Assembly (NCBI RefSeq): GCF_017874615.1
Contig: NZ_JAGIKV010000002.1
Span: forward strand, 248,001-312,000
DNA: 64,000 bases
Origin: Paenibacillus xylanexedens
GTDB taxonomy: Bacteria > Bacillota > Bacilli > Paenibacillales > Paenibacillaceae
Direction of reading: 5' to 3'
The translations under genes were made by a program, and so were the position numbers. This document shows positions 25,503 to 33,188 of this stretch, in pieces; position 1 is the stretch's first letter, and every line of letters begins with the position of its first letter. The notes beneath the pieces are model-generated. The model was not told the origin of the DNA and did not search any database. It worked only from the letters and a program-made list of their open reading frames with translations.

Positions 25503-26831
25503 ATGAATATCTTTTTTGAGATTCTGTGCAGCCTGACCGTGGCGGGAAGTATCGTTTCTGTTTGTATTTTGGCACTACGACTTATACCCGTATCTGTTTT
25601 TCCGACCAAGTGGCTCTACAGACTCGGTAAACTGGCTATCTTGTTTTATCTCTTCCCGGTATCTCTTGGCCTTTCATGGCTTTTGGATATTGCATTCCAA
25701 ACGACATCAACTATACCAGGTACGGAGAATGCAGCAACTTCGGGCGTACTTGCAGGAACGTTTATCCCGGAACAAACCATTTCGGTAACCACAGCCTGGT
25801 TCTTGTTATGCGTCTGGGGCATTGGAGTCATTGGTTTTTCTGCATGGCAGGCGTACTGTTATCGAAGATTTCTGAATGAATTATCTCGTACACGTACCCC
25901 AGTCCTCTGTCATAGTGAAGCAACTGTACAGCTACCATTAATCAAAGAGGCTTTGGGTCTCAAAGGCAATATCACGCTTGCTCACAGCACGCTAGTACGG
26001 AGCCCTATACTGGTTGGCTTGTTTAAACCAACGATATATCTGCCACCCGAAAATACGGTGAAAATGGACATCAGCATGGTAATTCATCATGAGTTGGTAC
26101 ATCTAAAACATAAAGATCTGTGGGTCAAAGCTGTGACCTTGGGGGTTAGTGCCCTGCACTGGTTCAATCCCCTGATTCATATGATTCGCCGGGACATTCA
26201 TACCTGGAGCGAGTTGGCCTGTGATGAAGATGTGGTGAAAGAGATGTCCCATGAAGAGCGAAGACGATATGGTGAGACAATTTTAAATGTGATGGCGGGA
26301 ACCAAGAAAATGCCTGCTCAATTTTGTTCGTCCCTATCGGGTGAAGGCAAACAATTAAAAAGGAGATTGATGATTATGTTTAATGTAAAGAAACTGAAAA
26401 AGAAACATTGGATGTTAAGTATGGGAGCCCTCCTGCTTATTACAGGTGTAAGTACGTCCACCGCCGTATGGGCATCAAACCACACAGTTAAAGTAGAGGC
26501 CCATGCTACTGAAGCTGTGCCTGTTCCTTCTACTGATGGATCTTCTGAAATCGTAGCTTCTCCCAACAAGGTCGGAATTTCCGAAGCTGTAACTGCTCCT
26601 TCTACTTCCGAAACTCCTGAAATCGTGGCTCTCCCTGAGGATGAAGTTTCCAAAGCTGTGCCAGTTCCGTCTACTACTGTACCTTCTACTACTGTTCCAT
26701 CTACTACTGAACCTTCTGAGGCTAAAGTTGTAGAATCAGCCACTGTTCCTTTTACGGGTGAATCTCCTGAAATCGTAGCTCTCCCTGGGGATAAGGTTTC
26801 AGTAACTGTACCTGCTCCTTCAGAAAAATAA
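25503..26831 (+). CDS. BlaR1-like M56 peptidase without PBP sensor domain
   Basis: About 442 residues. Several N-terminal transmembrane segments are followed by the zinc-protease motif HHELVH (His 196, Glu 197, His 200) and ELACDEDVV, as in BlaR1/MecR1 gluzincins, and then one more membrane segment (about 300-325). Instead of a penicillin-binding sensor, the outside tail of about 110 residues is built of Pro/Ser/Thr-rich repeats with PEIVALP and VPSTT units. Starts ATG 25500 and 25503 are both possible; 25503 has the better spacing. It probably cleaves the adjacent repressor, with an unknown signal. Confidence 0.82.
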   Translation: MNIFFEILCSLTVAGSIVSVCILALRLIPVSVFPTKWLYRLGKLAILFYLFPVSLGLSWLLDIAFQTTSTIPGTENAATSGVLAGTFIPEQTISVTTAWFLLCVWGIGVIGFSAWQAYCYRRFLNELSRTRTPVLCHSEATVQLPLIKEALGLKGNITLAHSTLVRSPILVGLFKPTIYLPPENTVKMDISMVIHHELVHLKHKDLWVKAVTLGVSALHWFNPLIHMIRRDIHTWSELACDEDVVKEMSHEERRRYGETILNVMAGTKKMPAQFCSSLSGEGKQLKRRLMIMFNVKKLKKKHWMLSMGALLLITGVSTSTAVWASNHTVKVEAHATEAVPVPSTDGSSEIVASPNKVGISEAVTAPSTSETPEIVALPEDEVSKAVPVPSTTVPSTTVPSTTEPSEAKVVESATVPFTGESPEIVALPGDKVSVTVPAPSEK

Positions 26832-26866
26832 CCTATCGTTAAGGAGCAATAGCCATCCTTATTTGC

Positions 26867-26909
26867 AAACAGGACGAAGCATAGATCTCCAGCTTCGTCC
26901 TGTTTCCGT
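26867..26909. terminator. strong bidirectional terminator
   Basis: AAACAGGACGAAGC and GCTTCGTCCTGTTT form a perfect 14-bp stem with an 11-nt loop, followed by CCGTTTTT. It lies between the convergent M56 peptidase and YdcF genes. Confidence 0.85.
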
Positions 26910-26925
26910 TTTTCTGTCATGTGCA

Positions 26926-27672
26926 TTAGATAAATGTTTTGATCGTAGCAAAATATTCACGGATCATGTTGACGGGTTTCAGATAGCCCGGTGACGGAGC
27001 CGATATGCCGTATTCTGCTGCATAACCGTTCTTGGCAGCGATATATTTGGAGCGGAACATATGATAGTCACTGGTGACTATCATGATCTCGGGGTGCTCT
27101 AACCCGGATTCAAGAATGATTTTTTTGGAAAAGGCCAAATTCTCCTGTGTACTCGTGGAGCGATCTTCCATAATGACTTGGGCGGGGTTAACTCCCTGTT
27201 CAATCAGATAGTTTTTCATGGCAAGCGCTTCAGGAATCGATTCCCCGTGTCCCTGTCCACCCGATACAATGACCGGTGTCTGAGGGTGACTGCGAATGTA
27301 GTCCAGACTGGCATCCAACCTTTGTTTTAGGGTCAATGACAATTCCGTTCCACGGATGCCTGAACCCAGAATAATGACATAGTCCGCTTCTTCCGGATCA
27401 TTCGCACCAAGCTGTGTGAATACAAGTGCTTCAATAATGACAAAAGAGACGGCAACCACGCCAAATCCGGTAAGAATAATCCGTTTCAGAATAACATGCT
27501 TCTGATAGTCGATCCGTCTTAGCACGATAAAAGCCACCGTGATCATTCCAAAAAACATGACTGCAAACCTTTGGCCCCAAAAGGCCAGAAATGCCACAAA
27601 ACATGCCAACAGGACAAGATCAATGATCAGTCCATTTTTTTGTAAGAACTTTTTTATCAAATCCGTAGACAC
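26926..27672 (-). CDS. YdcF/SanA-like (DUF218) membrane protein
   Basis: 248 residues. Three N-terminal hydrophobic segments are followed by the DUF218 domain: ADYVIILGSGI, VIVSGGQGHGE, MEDRSTSTQENLAFS and IVTSDYHMFRS. Family members are linked to envelope integrity, but no reaction is established. The annotated start GTG 27672 is almost in contact with AAGGAG; an alternative is TTG 27660 at 11 nt. Gene ends just after the terminator shared with the M56 peptidase. Confidence 0.85.
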   Translation of the reverse strand: MSTDLIKKFLQKNGLIIDLVLLACFVAFLAFWGQRFAVMFFGMITVAFIVLRRIDYQKHVILKRIILTGFGVVAVSFVIIEALVFTQLGANDPEEADYVIILGSGIRGTELSLTLKQRLDASLDYIRSHPQTPVIVSGGQGHGESIPEALAMKNYLIEQGVNPAQVIMEDRSTSTQENLAFSKKIILESGLEHPEIMIVTSDYHMFRSKYIAAKNGYAAEYGISAPSPGYLKPVNMIREYFATIKTFI

Positions 27673-27710
27673 TCCTTCTTGTACCCACTATTCCGCAAAT
27701 CACTTATTAT

Positions 27711-28265
27711 TCAAGCTGTTATTATTATTGTTAGTTTCGGCCATTGTTCCTGCCAGCGCTTCTTCTGTACTCTCTGATTATAATAGTCAGCATCCGTGAA
27801 GAATGGACTTTTACGGACTATAAGGTGATACAGATCATGTAAACCATGCGGGGCACAGATGTTCACCCGATCCTCTTCATCCAACTGTACTGCTATAGCA
27901 GTCACAACTTCTGGCCAGTAGCGAAGAGCATCTTCAGTAGAATGATTAGGAACTGTGCCATTGCGCAGATGCATTCTCGCCTGATTTTTGACCGACCACT
28001 TTGAATTGCCCGTCTCCTCACGAAGCTGTTGTTCGAGCTGTATGTCTCGCTCCTCACTCAAGTCTTGTGCATCATAATAGACAACATCAATATCGCTGTG
28101 AAGTTCACGAAGATCATATCCATGCAGAACATCCCAGATGTAATTACGAATATATCCTGCACCTATGTAACTTTGAGGCAAATGGAGACTACGAACTCTC
28201 CGCAGGTCATGCATTAATTGCTCGTGTTTGATGATCGTCTGAATGAATGGGTCCTCATATAACAT
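27711..28265 (-). CDS. nucleotidyltransferase-like protein (NTP_transf_6/DUF925)
   Basis: 184 residues. YIGAGYIRNYIWD and HSDIDVVYYD hold the Gly and Asp-x-Asp pattern of a nucleotidyltransferase-like active site, and the C-terminal HGLHDLYHLIVRKSPFF is typical of the family. Function unknown; no companion that names a substrate. ATG 28265 follows GGAGG at good spacing. Confidence 0.8.
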   Translation of the reverse strand: MLYEDPFIQTIIKHEQLMHDLRRVRSLHLPQSYIGAGYIRNYIWDVLHGYDLRELHSDIDVVYYDAQDLSEERDIQLEQQLREETGNSKWSVKNQARMHLRNGTVPNHSTEDALRYWPEVVTAIAVQLDEEDRVNICAPHGLHDLYHLIVRKSPFFTDADYYNQRVQKKRWQEQWPKLTIIITA

Positions 28266-28411
28266 ATCTGCCTCCTGCGGTTTACCTCATTGTCCTCTTA
28301 TAGCTGTTAACCTTCATTCCAATATATCATGTTTACCTGGCTGCAATAAAATGAACAACGCTTGAACATCCTCTGTACAACTTCGAATCTCTGATTAATC
28401 ACAACCAAATA

Positions 28412-28449
28412 ACCCATAAACAGCTTCGGTTATCCGAGTGTTTATGGGC
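28412..28449 (-). terminator. terminator for the AraC regulator
   Basis: CCCATAAACA and TGTTTATGGG pair across about 17 nt and are followed on the minus strand by TTATTTGG. It lies about 30 nt after the stop. Confidence 0.7.
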
Positions 28450-28479
28450 TACAAAGATCGAGTTTGAAACGGTTAAAAT

Positions 28480-29325
28480 TTATTTAATCGGTATCCAGAT
28501 TTGTGGAGGTTGATTTGGCCCCGGGTATACTTCCAGCTCCGGCATATATGCGTGCTCATAAGGGTTGGATGGAAACCATTCCGAAACAATCCGTTTCCAC
28601 TGAAGCTGCATGCTCTCCGGCATCGGGCCTTCTACTTCAAATACACTCCATTTGGAAGCAGGCATAGTGAAGCTTGATAATCCTTCCGGTACTTCACCAT
28701 CGTAAGTCGTAGCAATCCAGTATTGCATCTGTTTCTCCAGTATTTCGCTCTGATCAACAACGACGCCAAGTAACCCCGGAATATCCCCTTTGTTCAATTC
28801 AAATAAACGATCCTCTGTACCGCTTGTCCACGCTTCCTGCCACATCTTCCCGATGCCTTGCAGATGTTCTCCATCTGTATATGAGAAAGTCTGCTTTACT
28901 CCGACCAACGTAAATTCGGGATGTTCAACGATTTTATATTTCATCGGCTCTGCTCCTTTTAGACTCACTTGAATCACCAGACGATTATACGATTGGACAG
29001 CGTTACTATTCTTTCGAGCCTCACTGGGTGCGATCCCATGTTGTCTACGAAATGCTTTGGAGAAAGATTCCGGTGTGTCGTAACCGTATTTAAATGCCAG
29101 ATCAATGATTTTGTGATCACTTTGAAGCAGCTCATGTGCCGCCAGTGTCAATCGTCTGCGTTTTATGTACTCGGCTACAGTAACATCAGTTAATAAGGCA
29201 AAGGTACGTTGAAAATGAAAAGGAGAGATATGGGCCTGCGCTGCAATCTGCTCCATCGTCATATTTTCGAGCAAGTGGTCTTCCATATATTGAATAGCGA
29301 CCTGTAATGCGTTGATCCAGTTCAT
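28480..29325 (-). CDS. AraC family regulator with GyrI-like effector domain
   Basis: 281 residues. Two AraC helix-turn-helices occupy about 1-105 (MEQIAAQAHISPFHFQRTF and LAFKYGYDTPESFSKAFRRQHG). The C-terminal part (about 125-281) is a GyrI-like/effector-binding domain as in Rob and SoxS-related multidrug sensors: EHPEFTLVGVKQTFSY and later YEHAYMPELEVYPG. Likely senses a small hydrophobic molecule. It is divergent from the TetR/MFS pair, with 236 nt between the starts. Confidence 0.9.
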   Translation of the reverse strand: MNWINALQVAIQYMEDHLLENMTMEQIAAQAHISPFHFQRTFALLTDVTVAEYIKRRRLTLAAHELLQSDHKIIDLAFKYGYDTPESFSKAFRRQHGIAPSEARKNSNAVQSYNRLVIQVSLKGAEPMKYKIVEHPEFTLVGVKQTFSYTDGEHLQGIGKMWQEAWTSGTEDRLFELNKGDIPGLLGVVVDQSEILEKQMQYWIATTYDGEVPEGLSSFTMPASKWSVFEVEGPMPESMQLQWKRIVSEWFPSNPYEHAYMPELEVYPGPNQPPQIWIPIK

Positions 29326-29514
29326 GTAATAATCACTCCTTGATGTCTAATATAACGGATAAATACCCCAATAACCTGTCATACTGTGCTCTCATTTGTC
29401 CAGTTAATGTGCAACGACGTAGTTCATATAACGCCCTGCCCAGGCTTTGAGCTAACCAAAGACAAGGGGAGTCACATAATTTGACAATGTTAACGATATA
29501 TTATAGCCTACAAG

Positions 29515-29533
29515 TATAATGATCGTTCTATCT
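29515..29533. promoter_or_regulatory. TetR operator, copy 1
   Basis: TATAATGATCGTTCTATCT, identical over 19 bp to 30144-30162. An imperfect dyad around GATC. It is placed 27 nt before the TetR start and downstream of a TTGACA box, so the TetR protein probably represses itself. Confidence 0.7.
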
Positions 29534-29560
29534 TATTTTGAAGGGAGAGTATCACTGATC

Positions 29561-30091
29561 ATGAGCAGCAAAAAGGAAATGCTTTTGAACGTGGCTGAAG
29601 AATTATTCTACCTCCACGGCTTCCATTCCATCGGCTTGAAGCGGATTATCACGGATGCCGGGATCGCTATTATGACGCTATACAATCACTTTGAGTCCAA
29701 GGATGATCTCATCGTCCAGGTGCTCCTGCGGCGCGAACAGCGTTATTTAGAACAGCTCCGGCAATATGCAGACAATAAAGCACACCCCATGTTCCTCAAT
29801 CTGGCTGAAGGACATGCAGCCTGGCTGAAAGAACACGAATCAAGAGGTTGCTTATTTTTACGCGCCAAAGAAGAATTCGGAGGTCATGCAGATCATATCA
29901 TCGTGCAGACAGTGAATGCGCACAAAAGACATATGCGAACGTTAATTCAAACATTGGCGCCTGCTGCAAGTGATCGAGATCTATTGCGATTCTCCCTGCT
30001 CCTGGAGGGTTCTACTGCATTGGCCGAGACAGAAAATGTAAATGACGTCTGCCGCGAACTGATCCATATGACGCAGACCAGTTTCAAGTAA
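29561..30091 (+). CDS. TetR/AcrR family transcriptional regulator
   Basis: 176 residues. The N-terminal helix-turn-helix is GLKRIITDAGIAIMTLYNHFESKDDLI. The C-terminal half (MFLNLAEGHAAWL, GCLFLRAKEEFGG) fits the YxaF/LmrA-like group that controls efflux pumps. ATG 29561 follows AAGGGAGAG; the open frame begins 14 codons earlier in the operator and is not used. Together with the MFS gene and a shared operator it forms a local efflux switch. Confidence 0.9.
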   Translation: MSSKKEMLLNVAEELFYLHGFHSIGLKRIITDAGIAIMTLYNHFESKDDLIVQVLLRREQRYLEQLRQYADNKAHPMFLNLAEGHAAWLKEHESRGCLFLRAKEEFGGHADHIIVQTVNAHKRHMRTLIQTLAPAASDRDLLRFSLLLEGSTALAETENVNDVCRELIHMTQTSFK

Positions 30092-30101
30092 TGGCATTCC
30101 G

Positions 30102-30130
30102 GGTGAGTTAGTAGTTCAACTCACTTTTTT
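30102..30130 (+). terminator. terminator after the TetR gene
   Basis: GTGAGTT and AACTCAC with an 8-nt loop and then TTTTTT. It separates the TetR transcript from the MFS gene. Confidence 0.75.
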
Positions 30131-30143
30131 ATTTAATGAGAAA

Positions 30144-30162
30144 TATAATGATCGTTCTATCT
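30144..30162. promoter_or_regulatory. TetR operator, copy 2
   Basis: Second copy of the 19-bp sequence found at 29515-29533, 17 nt before the MFS start. Its first six bases, TATAAT, could be the -10 box itself. Confidence 0.7.
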
Positions 30163-30179
30163 AAAAGGCGGTGGATTTA

Positions 30180-31286
30180 ATGAAAAAAATTATCTTTCCA
30201 GGCATAGCACTAATCGCTGTATGTTATGCATTCGGACGATTCAGTTATGGACTGTTTATGCCGGAAATTTCGGAAGCCTTACAATTGAATGATGCAGCCT
30301 CTGGTGCGATTAACTCAGGAACGTATATTGCCTACTGTCTGTCCCTTCTAACTGCACCACTGTTGATTAATCGCAAGGGACATCATTATGTCATTCAATT
30401 GGCAGGAATCAGCGCAGTGCTCGGATTAACCGGCATTGCCCTGGCTCAGAATGCATGGGTTCTTACATTTAGTATATTTCTAGCGGGTTTGAGTACAGGC
30501 TGGGCCTCTCCAGCCCTCGGTAACACGGTTAATGCCGAGCTTGCACCCGATCTTCAAGCAAGAGGCAACAGCTGGATTAACACCGGAACCAGCTTCGGGA
30601 TTGTAATATCGGGTCCACTCTACTGGCTGTTCACGGATTACTGGCGTCTAACCTACATCCTGTTTGCTGTAATCGGTGTTGTGGTTCTTTTGTGGAACAG
30701 ACGTGTTATTCCGGCAACCAAGACACTGCCTTGTACCAAGTCTCTCTGGACATGTATGAAACCTACCAGACCAGGGTCTGCTCTGCTCATGGCTTGTCTG
30801 TTGACAGGTTTCAGTTCTGCAATCTACTGGACCTTTGCCCGGAACTTCCTCACAGACGAGAAAGGGGCCTCCGATTCGGAAGCCGTGTTGTTCTGGATTG
30901 TGATGGGGGTTATGGGGATACTCGGTGGATGCGCTGGTCGCATTATTGAACGGTTCGAGATTGGGTGGTCCTACCGAATAGGCATACTTTTATTGGCTAT
31001 CTCACTGGGGGTAATCCTTCTTCCATCAATGACTGCCAGTCTCATCTCTGCGATCATATTTGGCAGCACGTATATTTTCCTGACCAGTGTATTTATCGTT
31101 TGGGCGACGAGACTATTCAGTCCAAATGTGTCCATCGGAATTAGCCTTGCCTTTCTCGCGCTGGGTGTTGGGCAATTTCTTGGCTCATCCATGGCAGGGT
31201 ATACGATCGAAGTGTTTTCCAATACAACGGCATTCCTATCCTTTGCTGTGCTCGGCTTGTTTGGATTGTTAATTCGGGTGAAATAA
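30180..31286 (+). CDS. MFS transporter
   Basis: 368 residues, about 12 predicted membrane segments. Starts MKKIIFPGIALIAVCYAFGRFSYGLFMPE; this YAFGRFSYGLFMP opening and the loop DLQARGNSWINTGTSFG resemble YbfB/AraJ-type major facilitator proteins. Probably drug or metabolite efflux under control of the TetR upstream. ATG 30180 is preceded by AGGCGGTGG; a GTG at 30171 inside that site is discounted. Confidence 0.87.
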   Translation: MKKIIFPGIALIAVCYAFGRFSYGLFMPEISEALQLNDAASGAINSGTYIAYCLSLLTAPLLINRKGHHYVIQLAGISAVLGLTGIALAQNAWVLTFSIFLAGLSTGWASPALGNTVNAELAPDLQARGNSWINTGTSFGIVISGPLYWLFTDYWRLTYILFAVIGVVVLLWNRRVIPATKTLPCTKSLWTCMKPTRPGSALLMACLLTGFSSAIYWTFARNFLTDEKGASDSEAVLFWIVMGVMGILGGCAGRIIERFEIGWSYRIGILLLAISLGVILLPSMTASLISAIIFGSTYIFLTSVFIVWATRLFSPNVSIGISLAFLALGVGQFLGSSMAGYTIEVFSNTTAFLSFAVLGLFGLLIRVK

Positions 31287-31287
31287 A

Positions 31288-31316
31288 TGACAGAACAACC
31301 TTCTGATCCCTGTTAT
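31288..31316. repeat. fragment of the inverted-repeat element core
   Basis: TGACAGAACAACCTTCTGAT followed by CCCTGTTAT matches the core of copies A and B at about 25 of 28 positions. It starts right after the MFS stop and covers the stop codon of the DUF1349 gene. The terminal inverted repeats are missing. Confidence 0.5.
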
Positions 31317-31921
31317 TTTACCCGGCGAACACTTCCGGTCACTCCATGTTGAAGCTGTACGTCTGTAAAAGTAACCGTGGTCCCTTGCCCAATGGGGGAT
31401 TGGGCCACAATGCCAACTTTGATCTCTTCCGCGCAGTCGAGTCCGAAATAACGAACCAGCTTCCACTTCTCTCCATCCTGAGAATAATGGAATGCAAAAC
31501 TGTTACCTGCCCGGGCTACACGTAAATAAGGCTTGTTAACCTCTACAGGTGCTGATACACAATCATCCGAGTTACCACGAGTAACAACACTAAGAATAGA
31601 CGGCTGTTCTTCAAAATATTCAAAGCATACTTTAGCCCAATTCGTATCGTCCACCCTCACCATCAGGCAGCCTGAGTCATACTGTTCTTTCATGTCCACC
31701 TGTACTTGAGTGACGATGCTGAAATCTCCCTTGACTATCGTATGTAAAAATGGAGCTGAGGCTTTCACCGGGTCACCTCCCGGATCAATGAAAAAGTCAC
31801 TGATCGGCGAAACGGTTATCGTTACTTTGCCGTCTTCAATGGACCAATCTGCTGGCTCGTTCAGCCATCCCAGATTGGCAGATAATGTTTGACCTGAACA
31901 TTGTTCGAATAGATTCGTCAT
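31313..31921 (-). CDS. DUF1349 domain protein
   Basis: 202 residues, beta-rich, concanavalin-like fold (DUF1349, YesU-like): DWSIEDGKVTITV, DFFIDPGGDP, YDSGCLMVRVDDTNWAKVCFEYF. These proteins occur near pectin and other sugar-utilisation genes but have no defined activity. No signal peptide. ATG 31921 follows AAGGGTG; three upstream codons are excluded. Its proximity to the rhamnogalacturonan locus may be functional, though a terminator separates them. Confidence 0.85.
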   Translation of the reverse strand: MTNLFEQCSGQTLSANLGWLNEPADWSIEDGKVTITVSPISDFFIDPGGDPVKASAPFLHTIVKGDFSIVTQVQVDMKEQYDSGCLMVRVDDTNWAKVCFEYFEEQPSILSVVTRGNSDDCVSAPVEVNKPYLRVARAGNSFAFHYSQDGEKWKLVRYFGLDCAEEIKVGIVAQSPIGQGTTVTFTDVQLQHGVTGSVRRVK

Positions 31922-32014
31922 GTGGCACACCCTTTGTCTGTGATTTTGAATTCGCTGAGTTCTCTGTTGTATTCGTGAAATAACGGAATTATCCTTTCAG
32001 ATCAGTAAAAGGAA

Positions 32015-32040
32015 AAAAGCGACTCGCATGAGTCGCTTCT
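32015..32040 (-). terminator. terminator of the sulfatase/lyase/FGE operon
   Basis: AAGCGACTC and GAGTCGCTT form a perfect stem with a 4-nt loop, followed by TTTTTCC on the minus strand. Confidence 0.85.
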
Positions 32041-32091
32041 AATCCTTTCACATATACATAATCGTATTCGGTATGTCATATCAATAGCACG

Positions 32092-33174
32092 CTATACCGG
32101 CAATACATCGGATGCACATCTGAAACCGATATGTCCGGTGGATGTATCCGGCGTATTGGGAATCCGTGCCGCCACTCTGTACCGATTGCAATAGGAACGG
32201 TGGCATAGGTATGAACCGCCTTTTAACACCTTGCGAACTTCATCGGGAAAAGCAACAGTCTTAGCAAGTATAGACTTCTCATGATCCGTAACGTAGTTGT
32301 CAGCGCACCATTCCCATACATTACCTGACATATTGTACAATCCATATCCGTTCGCAGGAAAGGATCGGGCTGGAGCCGTGCCCGCATAACCATCTGCGGC
32401 ATTATTTTGAGTTGGAAAGGTACCTTGCCAGATATTGCACTGGCGCTGTCCATCCGGCCGCAGAACATCGCCCCAGGGATATTTCTTCTGGATTAATCCA
32501 CCTCGGGCTGCATATTCCCACTCGGCTTCTGAGGGCAGGCGCTTACCCGCCCAGCCACAATACGCATTGGCATCGTTCCAGGAGATATGGATAACGGGAT
32601 GGTCAGTCCTGTCGTTCACATCAGAGTCAGGTCCTTCGGGATGAGACCAGTCCGCACCTTCAACAACCCACCACCAGGGCGTTTGCTGCACCACGGTACG
32701 AACATGCGCGGCTGTTTGCGAAGAAACGAACAGATGAAAAACAAAGGACCAGCCGAATCGCTCGGCCTCTGTTCGATAACCCGTTTCCCTTACAAACTGT
32801 CCAAACTGCGCATTGGTCACCGTGCATTCATCCAGATAAAAGGAGTCTACATGGGTTTCCCGGACAGGCCCTTCCCCATCACCTGCAAAAGCTTCCGGAT
32901 CATTGGTGCCCATAAGGAACCGCCCACCTTCAATCCTTATGTGGTCCCTGTCGTCTCGTCCAGCGTTGTATCCATCGTCTCCCGTCAGCGTACTGGTCTC
33001 CAGAAGGTCAACGGAATGACGTGATGCATGGTCAGACGCTGCACTCATGTCACGGGAACCCGTCAATTCGGGCTTGTCCTCTGATTGAATTTTCACTTCC
33101 ATCCTGCCGCTTCGGCTTGCAGAACAACAGCAGGAAGTTTCCTTTTTGGATATCTGACCATGCATCTGAAGCAT
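32092..33174 (-). CDS. formylglycine-generating enzyme (SUMF1-like)
   Basis: 360 residues. Oxidises the active-site Cys of sulfatases to formylglycine. The core begins at IEGGRFLMGTNDPEAF and contains the hallmark SYLCHRSYC (Cys about 324 and 329) with NRYRVAARIPNTPD and the final IGFRC. The N-terminal CCCSASR (15-21) contains a CxAxR pattern like an FGE substrate. Last gene of an operon with a Cys-type sulfatase whose motif (CAPSR) it should modify. 14 nt from the lyase gene, ends before a strong terminator. Confidence 0.92.
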   Translation of the reverse strand: MLQMHGQISKKETSCCCSASRSGRMEVKIQSEDKPELTGSRDMSAASDHASRHSVDLLETSTLTGDDGYNAGRDDRDHIRIEGGRFLMGTNDPEAFAGDGEGPVRETHVDSFYLDECTVTNAQFGQFVRETGYRTEAERFGWSFVFHLFVSSQTAAHVRTVVQQTPWWWVVEGADWSHPEGPDSDVNDRTDHPVIHISWNDANAYCGWAGKRLPSEAEWEYAARGGLIQKKYPWGDVLRPDGQRQCNIWQGTFPTQNNAADGYAGTAPARSFPANGYGLYNMSGNVWEWCADNYVTDHEKSILAKTVAFPDEVRKVLKGGSYLCHRSYCNRYRVAARIPNTPDTSTGHIGFRCASDVLPV

Positions 33175-33188
33175 CCCCTTCCCTTGGT

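Noticed and set aside
26318..26926. 202-codon minus-strand ORF with Val/Gly/Thr repeats
   Set aside because: It is the reverse reading of the repeat tail of the M56 peptidase and runs through the terminator; no ribosome-binding site.
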